Under the pieces are notes generated by a model. That model was not told the origin of the DNA. It ran no database searches and worked only from the letters and a program-made list of their open reading frames with translations. From NCBI GenBank assembly GCA_022510705.1, contig JAFLSX010000002.1:1-64000 (forward strand): DNA of 64,000 nucleotides, in the 5' to 3' direction. The DNA comes from Lachnospiraceae bacterium (GTDB taxonomy: Bacteria; Bacillota; Clostridia; Lachnospirales; Lachnospiraceae). Of the stretch, positions 1 to 8,156 are shown piece after piece. The translations under genes were made by a program, and so were the position numbers. The first letter of the stretch is position 1. Each line of letters begins with the position of its first letter.

Positions 1-648
1 TTCAAGGGAAATGTTGAAATTATAATAGTATGTAATCGCTGTACAGATAAAACAGAAGAAATTGCAAGAAGTAACGGAGCTGTCGTTGTTACGAATCAAG
101 ATCGCTGCATTGCAAAAGTGCGTAATACAGGAATTAATTCTGCAAGGGGTAAAATAATTGTTACTATTGACTGTGATAATCGTATGACAAAGGGAACAAT
201 ATCAGAAATATATCACTTGCTAAAAAGTGGTGAGTATATAGGCGGTGGGGCACCGATCAGGTTTGAAAGATATTCATTTCCTCTTTGGTGTAACGATATT
301 ATGTGCAGAATATCATTCGCAATTACAGGTTTATATAGCGGTATTTTCTGGGCCACAAAAGAAACTTTTGATTCTATAGGCGGTTTTGTAGAAAAGAAAG
401 CAATGGAAGACGTTGCGACGGCAAAGATGCTTAAGAAATATGGTAAATCGAAGGGAAAGAAATATACCACACTTAGAAAGAATTATCTTATTAATTCTAC
501 AAGAAAATACGATGATTTAGGGGATTGGTTATATTTTAAATTGATGGTTAAAAATGCGGGAATCCTTATAAAAGCTGCGTTGGGAAATACGGAAGGGTAC
601 GACAGATTGCTCGATGAAATATTTTATGATTATAATGATAATCATTGA
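1..648 (+). CDS. Family 2 glycosyltransferase, 5' truncated by window edge
   Basis: The reading frame is open from base 1 to the stop at 646-648, so the gene begins upstream of the window. The visible protein opens with VEIIIVCNRCTDKTEEIA and continues through an AR(N)TGI..ARGKIIVTIDCDNRM stretch. This is the nucleotide-sugar binding half of a GT-A fold family 2 glycosyltransferase, with DCDN in the place of the usual DXD-like metal site. A later segment (GGFVEKKAMEDVATAKMLKKYGK) fits the acceptor-side ED motif. Members transfer sugars from NDP-sugars to lipids or polysaccharides at the inner membrane face. The substrate cannot be told. The base composition is more AT-rich than the housekeeping genes further right, which suggests an accessory region. 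Confidence 0.8.
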   Translation, partial: FKGNVEIIIVCNRCTDKTEEIARSNGAVVVTNQDRCIAKVRNTGINSARGKIIVTIDCDNRMTKGTISEIYHLLKSGEYIGGGAPIRFERYSFPLWCNDIMCRISFAITGLYSGIFWATKETFDSIGGFVEKKAMEDVATAKMLKKYGKSKGKKYTTLRKNYLINSTRKYDDLGDWLYFKLMVKNAGILIKAALGNTEGYDRLLDEIFYDYNDNH

Positions 649-680
649 TATTTGACACCCATTTATTCGGTGGATGGTAG

Positions 681-709
681 TTGACAGACCGAATATAGTG
701 CAATAAAAA
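681..709 (+). promoter_or_regulatory. Possible promoter inside an inverted repeat
   Basis: TTGACA at 681-686 is followed after 17 bases by TAAAAA at 704-709. The -35 lies within an 8-bp inverted repeat, TATTCGGT (664-671) and ACCGAATA (688-695). The only thing downstream before 1243 is a broken histidine kinase, so this may be a relic promoter. The stretch 710-860 shows no gene I can recognise. Confidence 0.3.
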
Positions 710-860
710 AATTATCAGGAAAATGTGACATTAAAAAATGTTGTGAATTTCCTCAACGTGCCATACTGTTAGGCGCCAAAGCCGAAGGGGACGTGGAAAA
801 AGGCGGAAAGCTGTGTAGTCAGAGTATGCAGCAATCACTATAATAATTCTACTAGTTATA

Positions 861-1217
861 TAGAGAAAGTTTAGGTTTTTCTTGGAAAAATCTGCAAGTC
901 TAAAAAAGGTTCGGCATTATGTGATACAGATTCAAATCCGGACAGAGGTGCTAAAAAATCTTACGGAAGATTTGCCAAAGACCCCGGTTTGACGTGAATT
1001 GGATATCAGTGCCTTAAACCGTATTTTTTCAAATATCATAAGCAACGTATTGAAATATGCGGATGGAGATTTCTCGGTATACATGAATAAAGATGGGACT
1101 ATTGCAAAACTATTGACAGAGCGCATGGGAGGTCTGATCAGAGCTGATTACAGTGATAAAAAGCTATCCATCACGGTACAATTTTCGAATGCCTTGGAAT
1201 CTGTATCCGAAAAATAA
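861..1217 (+). pseudogene. Sensor histidine kinase remnant (C-terminal part)
   Basis: Read in one frame, this stretch gives LEKSASLKKVRHYVIQIQ, then LKNLTEDLPKTPV, an in-frame TGA at 990-992, and RELDISALNRIFSNIISN with VLKYADGDFSVYMNKDGTI. That is the N-box region of a HATPase_c domain. It then jumps directly to AKLLTERMGGLIRADY, the end of the domain. The F and G boxes that normally lie between are missing, so roughly 30 residues have been lost in frame. There is also no start codon or kinase N-terminus upstream. A nonsense codon plus loss of ATP-binding boxes means this cannot be a working kinase. No partner response regulator is seen nearby. Confidence 0.7.
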
Positions 1218-1242
1218 TTAATTAATTTAAGGAGGACTTAAA

Positions 1243-2253
1243 ATGAAAGCATTGATAATCGGCGGAACAGGAACTATCAGCAGCGCGGTGGTGCGAAGGC
1301 TTATAGAAAAGAAGTGGGAAGTCTATGTCATCAACAGAGGCACTAAGCAGCCGCCGGAGGGCGTAATATCCATTGTTGCCGATATGAACGATGAGCAGCT
1401 TGTTGCCGAAAAGATTAAGGACATGACTTTTGATGTTGTATGTGAGTTCATTGGTTATGTTCCGGCACAGGTGGAGAGGGATTACAGATTGTTTGCCGGC
1501 AAAACAAACCAGTATATCTTCATCAGTTCCGCTTCGGCATACCATAAGCCTGCCCGCAATTATATTATCACTGAGGGAACGAGTCTGGCCAATCCCTACT
1601 GGCAGTATTCAAGAGATAAGATTGCCTGCGAGGAATTCCTCATGAAAATGTATCGTGAGAACGGATTCCCCGTCACTATCGTTCGCCCCAGCCATACATA
1701 TGACGAGAAGAATGTTCCCCTGGGTGTACATGGCAAAAACGGGTTTTGGCAGGTGATCAAGCGTATACAGGAGGAAAAACCGGTCATCATTCAAGGGGAC
1801 GGTACCTCACTGTGGACACTGACCTTCAATACGGATTTTGCAGTTGGTTTTGTAGGACTTATGGCGAATCCTCATGCAATCGGTGAGGCATTTCATATCA
1901 CCTCGGATGAATCCTTAAGCTGGAACCAGATTTATGAAACGATTGCACAGGCGCTGGGGGTTAAGCTGCATCCGTATCATGTTGCTTCGGAATTTTTAAA
2001 CAGTGTTGGTCCCGACTATGATTATGAGGGCAGTCTGACAGGCGATAAGGCGGTATCGGTCGTATTTGATAACAGCAAGTTAAAAAGAGCAGTGCCTGAG
2101 TTTAAACCGGTTGTCAGCTTTGCGGAGGGTGTGAGAATTGCGCTGAATCATGTACTTGCGCATCCTGAGTGTCAGAAAGATGATCCTGAATTTGACCAAT
2201 GGTGTGATAAAGTGATTGATACGCTGGAAAGGACAAAGGCAGAATTTAAGTAA
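1243..2253 (+). CDS. NAD(P)-dependent epimerase/dehydratase-like SDR protein
   Basis: A 336-residue extended short-chain dehydrogenase. A Rossmann motif GGTGTISS sits at residues 7-14, and the catalytic pair appears as Y122-S-R-D-K126. An RVRP-like segment (VRPSHTYDEK) and a substrate-side C-terminal domain follow. The family acts on nucleotide sugars or related carbonyl compounds using NAD(P). The exact substrate is not evident; position next to a glycosyltransferase hints at sugar metabolism but is weak evidence. The start is supported by AAGGAGGAC a few bases upstream. The gene is intact although its left neighbour is a decayed kinase. A strong terminator follows about 75 bases after the stop. 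Confidence 0.8.
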   Translation: MKALIIGGTGTISSAVVRRLIEKKWEVYVINRGTKQPPEGVISIVADMNDEQLVAEKIKDMTFDVVCEFIGYVPAQVERDYRLFAGKTNQYIFISSASAYHKPARNYIITEGTSLANPYWQYSRDKIACEEFLMKMYRENGFPVTIVRPSHTYDEKNVPLGVHGKNGFWQVIKRIQEEKPVIIQGDGTSLWTLTFNTDFAVGFVGLMANPHAIGEAFHITSDESLSWNQIYETIAQALGVKLHPYHVASEFLNSVGPDYDYEGSLTGDKAVSVVFDNSKLKRAVPEFKPVVSFAEGVRIALNHVLAHPECQKDDPEFDQWCDKVIDTLERTKAEFK

Positions 2254-2327
2254 ATAAAAATAGAAACGGCAGTAAAAAGGGATATAAGAGGGGAAATCTA
2301 TTTATACCAAATATAATCATGAATTTG

Positions 2328-2367
2328 GAAACATTCCTAGACTTAATAGTTAGGGATGTTTCTTTTT
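2328..2367 (+). terminator. Rho-independent terminator
   Basis: Stem GAAACATTCCTA (2328-2339) pairs with TAGGGATGTTTC (2351-2362), twelve pairs with one G-U, followed by TTTTT. It lies downstream of the SDR gene. Confidence 0.8.
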
Positions 2368-2474
2368 GATGTTCTTTATGCAATAACGGATATTGCAGTT
2401 AGGATTGCCAAAACAATGATTATGATTTATGCTATAAAAGCAAAAGACAGCTTTTGATAAGGAGATACTCAAGC

Positions 2475-2599
2475 ATGAAAAAGCAGGTAAAGTGATTGGG
2501 ATCATAATCTTATGCATAGTGATTGCACTGATAGAAATTGTTATTTTACCCTTTATAATAGCCCCTGTTATTGATAATATTATCCTCATGCGATTTTGA
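2475..2599 (+). pseudogene. Frameshifted small membrane peptide
   Basis: AAGGAG sits about nine bases before an ATG at 2475, but that frame stops after six codons (MKKQVK). The +2 frame, open from about 2474 to a TGA at 2597-2599, reads KAGKVIGIIILCIVIALIEI followed by VILPFIIAPV, a single hydrophobic helix. A one- or two-base change near 2484 would join the two into a peptide of about 41 residues. I read it as a decayed single-pass membrane peptide, but no family is recognised and it could be chance. The rest of 2368-2621 holds nothing I can name. Confidence 0.35.
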
Positions 2600-2621
2600 C
2601 TTAAGTGGGCATTAATTTTTC

Positions 2622-2650
2622 TTGACGAATTCATTTAGATAAGCTAGAAT
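2622..2650 (+). promoter_or_regulatory. Sigma-A promoter for the TetR/RpiR operon
   Basis: TTGACG (2622-2627), 17-base spacer, TAGAAT (2645-2650). The self-complementary GGTTAACC at 2663-2670 lies just past the expected start point and could be part of an operator for the TetR protein encoded directly downstream. Confidence 0.7.
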
Positions 2651-2710
2651 AACAAGTGTTACGGTTAACCATGGACAAACAGTTAGGATAAAAGTGCGAG
2701 GAGGCACGAT

Positions 2711-3253
2711 ATGGCTAGAAAAGAGTCTATTACGATTGAGAATATTTTAGATACTGCCTTTGCAATGGCGAGAGAGGAAGGCTTTTCCAATGTAACGGCC
2801 AGAAAGGTGGCTGCCAAAGCGGGCTGTTCCACCCAGCCGATTTTCAGGGTGTATAAAAACATGGAAGAGTTATGGCAGGCGGTCTATGAGAAAGCAGTAG
2901 TCTTTTTTCGCGACTATTATGATCTGTTTCCCAGAACGGGTACAAAGCCTTTTTCCAATCTGGGTATGGCGTATATAGCCTTTGCCAGAGAGGAAAAGCA
3001 TTTATTCCAGCTGTTATTTTTATCGGATCTGCCCGGTAAAAAGAGCCTTTATGAGGTTTTAAACGGTGACAAGGGAAATGTGCTGGCGGAGATTAACGGA
3101 GCGGCTTCCATGGGCTGTAAGGATCCGCAGGGAATGTTCATGCGTATGTGGCTGTTCATTCACGGAGCGGCATGTATGAGTCTGACAGGAGATTATGATC
3201 TGTCGGATACAGAAACCAAACATTTGTTAGAGCAGGAGTACTTAAATGGATAA
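2711..3253 (+). CDS. TetR/AcrR family transcriptional regulator
   Basis: A 180-residue regulator. The N-terminal 60 residues form a TetR helix-turn-helix: an AREEGFSNVTARKVAAKAG segment, then CSTQPIFRVYKNMEELW as the recognition helix. The remaining helices would form the ligand-binding dimerisation core. TetR proteins repress by binding palindromes near promoters and release DNA on ligand binding; the ligand is unknown. GAGGAGG precedes the ATG by six bases. Its end overlaps the next gene (RpiR family) by eight bases, so the two regulators are translationally coupled. A good promoter lies 60 bases upstream with a palindrome beside it, consistent with autoregulation (inference). Confidence 0.85.
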   Translation: MARKESITIENILDTAFAMAREEGFSNVTARKVAAKAGCSTQPIFRVYKNMEELWQAVYEKAVVFFRDYYDLFPRTGTKPFSNLGMAYIAFAREEKHLFQLLFLSDLPGKKSLYEVLNGDKGNVLAEINGAASMGCKDPQGMFMRMWLFIHGAACMSLTGDYDLSDTETKHLLEQEYLNG

Positions 3254-4166
3254 GGCGCAGGATCTGATCACCAGAATCAATGACAAATTCCATACCATGA
3301 GCAAAAGCCATAAGGCAATAGCGGGATACATAAAAGAGCATTACGACCAGGCGGTCTTTATGACAGCCGCAAAGCTGGGAGAGGCTCTGGGTATCAGTGA
3401 ATCCACTGTGGTACGCTTTGCCTCCGGTTTAGGATACGAGGGTTATCCGGAGTTTCAAAAAGAACTGGAGGAATGGGTAAAAAATAAACTTTCCGATGTG
3501 CAGCGTATCAATGTAAAATACGGACACAGCAGCCAGTCGGAAATTCTTTCCTCCGTACTGGGGGCCGATATTGAAAAGATACAGGACACCATTGTCAATC
3601 TGGATCCCCATGCTTTTGAAATGGCGGTCTCCGCTATATTGGAGGCCAGAACGGTCTATATTATCGGCTTAAGAAGCTGTGCGCCTTTGGCAGATTTTCT
3701 GCAGTTTTATCTCAATATGATCAGACCGGGCGTGGTGCTTTTAAATACCACCAGCGTCAGTGAAACCTTTGAGCAGATGATACGGATAGATGAAAAGGAC
3801 GCCATTATTGGTATCAGTTTTCCCCGTTACTCCATGCGTACCTTAAAAGCCATGGAATTTGCCAATGACAGGAATGCTAAGGTCATCAGTGTAACAGATT
3901 CCATTCATTCCCCCATGTGCCTGTATTCTTCCCTGAATCTGCTGGCAAGAAGTGATATGGTATCCATTGTAGATTCGCTGGTAGCGCCCCTTAGTGTCAT
4001 CAATGCACTGGTAGTGGCTATGTGCCTAAAGCGTCCCCAGGAGGTCAAGAAGAATTTAGAAGCCTTAGAGGATGCATGGAACAACTATCAGGTATATCTC
4101 AATGACGAAATTAACTTTATTGATGAAGAACCGATTTTGGACAATCCACTTTTTAAAATGCAATAG
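3246..4166 (+). CDS. MurR/RpiR family transcriptional regulator with SIS domain
   Basis: A 306-residue protein. The N-terminal HTH_6 domain (about residues 1-75) contains AAKLGEALGISESTVVRFAS and GLGYEGYPEFQKEL, typical of RpiR regulators. A SIS sugar-phosphate-binding domain follows (about residues 125-260; VYIIGLRSCAPLADFLQFYL, DAIIGISFPRYS). Such proteins sense phosphosugars and control sugar catabolic genes. No sugar operon is adjacent, so the target is unknown. Its start overlaps the upstream tetR-like gene, and a flavoprotein gene begins 21 bases after its stop. Two different one-component regulators in a coupled pair is unusual. Confidence 0.88.
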   Translation: MDKAQDLITRINDKFHTMSKSHKAIAGYIKEHYDQAVFMTAAKLGEALGISESTVVRFASGLGYEGYPEFQKELEEWVKNKLSDVQRINVKYGHSSQSEILSSVLGADIEKIQDTIVNLDPHAFEMAVSAILEARTVYIIGLRSCAPLADFLQFYLNMIRPGVVLLNTTSVSETFEQMIRIDEKDAIIGISFPRYSMRTLKAMEFANDRNAKVISVTDSIHSPMCLYSSLNLLARSDMVSIVDSLVAPLSVINALVVAMCLKRPQEVKKNLEALEDAWNNYQVYLNDEINFIDEEPILDNPLFKMQ

Positions 4167-4187
4167 AAATAGTGAAAAGGCAAAATT

Positions 4188-5438
4188 ATGAGTAAGGTCA
4201 TTATAATTGGCGGCGGAGCGGCAGGGATGATGGCCGCCGTGGCGGCCGCGGAGAACGGACACAGCACCCTGCTTTTGGAAAAGAATGAGAAACTGGGTAA
4301 AAAGCTCTTTATCACAGGAAAGGGGCGCTGTAATGTGACCAATGCCTGTGATACGGAAAGTCTGTTTCAGAATGTTCTTACCAATCCTAAATTTTTATAC
4401 AGCGCTTTTTATAGTTATGATAATCACCGTCTCATGGATTTCTTTGAGAAGGCTGGCTGCCCTTTAAAGACGGAGCGGGGCGAGCGGGTATTTCCGGTTT
4501 CGGATCATTCTTCAGACATCATTAAGGCGCTGGAGAGACAATTACGGGTGTTATCTGTAGAGGTGGCGCTGCATACCTGCGTAAAAGCGCTGCTTTGGGA
4601 GAATACAGGAGAGAAAAAGCGTATCAGAGGTGTCAGACTGCAAAATGGCAGAGAGGAATACGCAGATGCGATAATTGTGGCAACGGGAGGGCTTTCCTAT
4701 GCCGGCACCGGCTCTGACGGAGACGGCTACCGCTTTGCGGAAGAAACTTCGCATAAGCTGACGGAACCCAGACCCGGACTGGTGCCTTTAGAGGCCGAGG
4801 AAGATTTTTGTGCAGAACTGATGGGGTTGTCCCTAAAAAATGTGACAGTATCACTGGTACACGGAAATAAGGAAATCTACAGTGGATTCGGTGAAATGCT
4901 GTTTACGCATTTTGGGGTGAGCGGTCCATTGATCTTAAGCGCGGCAAGCCATTATGTCAAAAAAGCGTGGGGAGAGCGTGCCGCCCTCTATATTGATTTA
5001 AAGCCCGCGCTTTCCATGGAACAGTTGGACAAGCGTCTTTTGCGGGATTTTGAAGAGAATAAGAATAAGGCCTTTAAGAACGCTTTGGGCGGTCTGTTTC
5101 CTGCAAGACTGATTCCTGTCATGCTGGCATGTTCCGGTATAGAGGACGATAAAAAAATAAATGAGATCACCAAAGAAGAAAGAAAGGCATTTGCGGAATT
5201 GATAAAGCGTTTTCCGCTTACGATCACGGGAACCAGAGGGTTTGCGGAAGCCATTATTACGCAAGGAGGCGTTTCTGTAAAGGACATCAATCCTTCTACC
5301 ATGGAATCCAAATTGGTGGACGGATTGTATTTTGCGGGAGAGGTCTTGGATGTGGATGCGCTGACCGGTGGTTTCAATTTACAGATTGCATGGTCCACGG
5401 GGTATCTGGCCGGAAGCAGTATAGCCGCAGACCTGTAG
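4188..5438 (+). CDS. HI0933/BaiN-like NAD(P)/FAD-dependent oxidoreductase
   Basis: A 416-residue flavoprotein. The N-terminal dinucleotide fold reads VIIIGGGAAGMMAAVAAAE, followed by KLGKKLFITGKGRCNVTNA, the hallmark of the HI0933 family. ATGGLSYAGTGSDGDGY and the C-terminal GGVSVKDINPSTMESK and GLYFAGEVLDVDALTGGFN segments complete the FAD site. Family members include BaiN-type reductases and many of unknown substrate. It sits directly before cmk, ispH and rpsA (26-base gap to cmk), so it is probably co-transcribed with them. Its real physiological substrate is not settled. Confidence 0.88.
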   Translation: MSKVIIIGGGAAGMMAAVAAAENGHSTLLLEKNEKLGKKLFITGKGRCNVTNACDTESLFQNVLTNPKFLYSAFYSYDNHRLMDFFEKAGCPLKTERGERVFPVSDHSSDIIKALERQLRVLSVEVALHTCVKALLWENTGEKKRIRGVRLQNGREEYADAIIVATGGLSYAGTGSDGDGYRFAEETSHKLTEPRPGLVPLEAEEDFCAELMGLSLKNVTVSLVHGNKEIYSGFGEMLFTHFGVSGPLILSAASHYVKKAWGERAALYIDLKPALSMEQLDKRLLRDFEENKNKAFKNALGGLFPARLIPVMLACSGIEDDKKINEITKEERKAFAELIKRFPLTITGTRGFAEAIITQGGVSVKDINPSTMESKLVDGLYFAGEVLDVDALTGGFNLQIAWSTGYLAGSSIAADL

Positions 5439-5463
5439 AGCAGTATAAAAGGAGAACATTCAT

Positions 5464-6138
5464 ATGAGTTATTGTGTTGCCATAGATGGTCCCGCAGGAG
5501 CGGGAAAGAGTACTATTGCAAGACTGGTTGCAAAGAAGATGAATCTGGTATATGTGGATACCGGGGCTATGTACAGAGCCATGGCATTGTTTATGCTTCG
5601 GGAAAAAGTCTCCCGGGACGATCCGGAAGGCATCAGCAGAAAATGTGAAGAAGCGGACATTACCATAGGCTATGAGAATGGGGAACAGGTAGTCTATTTA
5701 AATGGCGAGAATGTAAATGCTTTTTTGCGCACCGAGGAAGTGAGCGGTATGGCTTCCGTCAGTTCCGCTCAGAAAGCTGTGCGTGTTAAACTGGTAAGTC
5801 TGCAGAAGCAGTTAGCAAAAACTACGGATGTGATCATGGACGGCAGGGACATTGGAACCTGTGTATTACCGGATGCGGATGTTAAGATTTATCTGACTGC
5901 CAGCAGCAGCGTAAGGGCCAAAAGGCGTTACGACGAGCTGCAGGCAAAAGGGGAGAAATGCTCTCTTGCAGAGATAGAACAGGATATTATTGACAGGGAT
6001 TATCGGGATATGCATAGGGAGGAATCCCCTCTGCGCCGGGCCGAGGATGCCATCTTGGTGGATACTTCCGATATGACCATAGAAGAGGTGGCGGAGAAGA
6101 TTTCGGGCATCTGTGAAGCAAAGAAAAGGAGTTTTTGA
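5464..6138 (+). CDS. cmk: Cytidylate kinase
   Basis: A 224-residue kinase that phosphorylates CMP and dCMP with ATP in pyrimidine nucleotide recycling. The P-loop is IDGPAGAGKSTIARLVA at the N-terminus. DTGAMYRAMALFM, the MDGRDIGTCVLPDADVKIYL block and SVRAKRRYDEL with RDYRDMHREESPL match the CMP-binding and lid regions. Length is normal. GGAGAACATTCAT precedes the ATG. The stop overlaps the TTG start of ispH by four bases (TTGA). Confidence 0.95.
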   Translation: MSYCVAIDGPAGAGKSTIARLVAKKMNLVYVDTGAMYRAMALFMLREKVSRDDPEGISRKCEEADITIGYENGEQVVYLNGENVNAFLRTEEVSGMASVSSAQKAVRVKLVSLQKQLAKTTDVIMDGRDIGTCVLPDADVKIYLTASSSVRAKRRYDELQAKGEKCSLAEIEQDIIDRDYRDMHREESPLRRAEDAILVDTSDMTIEEVAEKISGICEAKKRSF

Positions 6139-6989
6139 TTTTGGAAGTTGTACTGGCAAAGAGTATGGGATTCTGCTTTGGAGTCAAACGGGCGGTGGAA
6201 ACCGTCTATGAACAGGCAGGAACAGAGGAAGACATCTATACCTACGGCGAGATTGTCAACAATGAAGAAGTGGTGGAGGATCTTCGGAGGAAGGGTGTTA
6301 AGGTAATAGGGAACAGGGAAGAATTAGGAAAAATAGAAAGCGGAACCGTGATCATCCGTGCCCATGGTGTGGCCAGGGATGTATATGAGCAGATTGCCGC
6401 ACAGGGACTTACTTTAATAGACGCTACCTGCCCCTTTGTGAAGCGGATTCACCGAATTGTGGAGAGCGAGAGTGAAGCCGGCAGGCAGATAGTGGTTGTT
6501 GGCAGCCCGCAGCATCCGGAAGTAGAGGGAATCGTAGGATGGTGTAAAACGCCGGCAGTCATTATTGAAACGGTGGAAGAAGCGGAGGCTTACAGACCGA
6601 CAGAGGACAAGGCTCTCTGCATTGTATCTCAAACGACATTTAACTACAAGAAATTTCAAGATATAGTTGAAATTTTTGAGAGAAAAGACTATAATGTTAA
6701 TATTGCAAAGACTATCTGCAATGCAACAGAAGAACGGCAGAAAGAGGCAAAGGATATAGCAGCCTCCGTAGATGCGATGATAGTCATAGGAGGCAAGCAC
6801 AGCTCCAATACTAGGAAGTTATATGAGATTTGCAGCAGGGAATGTGCTAGGACCTATTTTATACAGACACTGGATGACTTGCATTTAGAACTACCTAAAT
6901 CTGTCCGACTGGTGGGTATTACGGCTGGGGCGTCAACCCCAAACAATATAATTGAGGAGGTTCAAAATTATGTCAGAATTAACTTTTGA
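6135..6989 (+). CDS. ispH: 4-hydroxy-3-methylbut-2-enyl diphosphate reductase
   Basis: A 284-residue iron-sulfur enzyme (LytB) that makes IPP and DMAPP in the last step of the MEP isoprenoid pathway. The three cluster cysteines are visible in GFCFGVKRAV (C14), DATCPFVKRIH and TICNATEERQKEA. The substrate-binding SSNTRKLYEIC and AGASTPNNIIEEVQ motifs are present. The best start is TTG at 6135, with AAAAGGA upstream inside cmk. In several Clostridia IspH is fused to an S1 protein. Here the frames are separate, but the ispH end overlaps the rpsA start by 20 bases. Confidence 0.95.
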   Translation: MILEVVLAKSMGFCFGVKRAVETVYEQAGTEEDIYTYGEIVNNEEVVEDLRRKGVKVIGNREELGKIESGTVIIRAHGVARDVYEQIAAQGLTLIDATCPFVKRIHRIVESESEAGRQIVVVGSPQHPEVEGIVGWCKTPAVIIETVEEAEAYRPTEDKALCIVSQTTFNYKKFQDIVEIFERKDYNVNIAKTICNATEERQKEAKDIAASVDAMIVIGGKHSSNTRKLYEICSRECARTYFIQTLDDLHLELPKSVRLVGITAGASTPNNIIEEVQNYVRINF

Positions 6990-8127
6990 ACAAATGTTGA
7001 ATGAAGAATCATTAAAGACAATACACACGGGAGAGATAGTTGACGGTACTGTTATTGATGTTAAGCCCGAGCAAATCGTACTTAATATCAACTACAAGTC
7101 AGACGGTATTCTTAGCAAGAGTGAGTACACAAATGATCCGGGTGTAGATTTGACGACCGTGGTAAATGTAGGTGATACCATGACGGTTAAGGTGATCAAA
7201 GTCAATGACGGAGAGGGACAGGTTCTCTTAAGTTACAAGCGTCTTGCAGCAGAAAGAGGCAACAAGAGAATCGAAGAGGCTTACAACAATAAAGAAGTAT
7301 TAAAGGCTACTGTAGCACAGGTACTGGACGGTGGTCTGAGCGTCATTGTGGACGAGGTCAGAATTTTTATTCCCGCCAGCCTGGTTTCCGATACTTATGA
7401 AAAAGATTTGAGTAAGTATGCAGGAGAAGAGATTGAATTCGTAATCAGTGAATATAATCCTAAGAGAAGAAGATATATCGGTGACAGAAGACAGTTGGTT
7501 GCCGCTAAGAAGGCAGAGTTACAGAAGGAACTCTTTGAGCGTATCAAAGAGGGAGATGTTGTGGAAGGTACCGTAAAGAACGTTACCGACTTTGGTGCAT
7601 TTATTGACTTGGGTGGTGCAGACGGTCTGCTTCATATTTCCGAAATGTCCTGGGGACGTATTGAGCATCCTAAGAAGGTCTTCAAGGTAGGCGATACCTT
7701 AAAGGTTTTGATCAAGGAGATCAACGGCAGTAAGATTGCGTTGAGTTTGAAGTTTGATGAACTGAATCCTTGGAAGGATGCTGCCGGCAAATATGCGGTT
7801 GGTACGGAAGTAAGCGGCGTTGTTGCCAGAATGACTGACTTTGGTGCATTTGTGGAGCTGGAGCCGGGTGTGGATGCATTGCTGCATGTTTCCCAAATTT
7901 CCAGAGAACATATTGAAAAGCCCGCTGATGTACTGAAGGTAGGAGATACCATTACTGCAAAGATTGTGGATTTCAATGAAGAGGATAAGAAAATCAGCTT
8001 AAGTATCAAAGCCCTGCTGGCTCCCGAGCCTGAAGTGGAAAAGGAAGAGGCTGTAGAGGACGATGGAGAAGTTGTATCCGTGGATATTGATGCAGTCATT
8101 GCGGCAGAGGAAAGCGAAGCTGAATAA
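6970..8127 (+). CDS. rpsA: 30S ribosomal protein S1 (four S1 domains)
   Basis: A 385-residue S1-type RNA-binding protein that helps mRNA engage the ribosome. Four S1 motifs lie at about residues 20-90, 105-170, 195-265 and 282-352. The last two are the most canonical (GTVKNVTDFGAFIDLGGADG, GVVARMTDFGAFVELEPGVD). An acidic tail of about 30 residues follows. An in-frame TTG at 6952 could extend the protein, but AGGAGG at 6955-6960 is nine bases before the ATG at 6970, so I start there. Four domains rather than the six of E. coli is usual in Firmicutes. Confidence 0.92.
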   Translation: MSELTFEQMLNEESLKTIHTGEIVDGTVIDVKPEQIVLNINYKSDGILSKSEYTNDPGVDLTTVVNVGDTMTVKVIKVNDGEGQVLLSYKRLAAERGNKRIEEAYNNKEVLKATVAQVLDGGLSVIVDEVRIFIPASLVSDTYEKDLSKYAGEEIEFVISEYNPKRRRYIGDRRQLVAAKKAELQKELFERIKEGDVVEGTVKNVTDFGAFIDLGGADGLLHISEMSWGRIEHPKKVFKVGDTLKVLIKEINGSKIALSLKFDELNPWKDAAGKYAVGTEVSGVVARMTDFGAFVELEPGVDALLHVSQISREHIEKPADVLKVGDTITAKIVDFNEEDKKISLSIKALLAPEPEVEKEEAVEDDGEVVSVDIDAVIAAEESEAE

Positions 8128-8156
8128 TATTTTAAATGAGAATATGAGGTATTAGT

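Noticed and set aside
710-860. Possible intron or mobile element fragment in the GC-richer patch around 770-830
   Set aside because: No intron domain, terminal repeats or transposase sequence could be recognised.
990-992. TGA in the kinase remnant read as selenocysteine
   Set aside because: No SECIS-like hairpin was noticed after it, and the same gene lacks its ATP-binding boxes and start, so decay explains it better.
6952-6969. TTG start for rpsA six codons upstream
   Set aside because: It would overlap and consume the AGGAGG ribosome site that fits the ATG at 6970.
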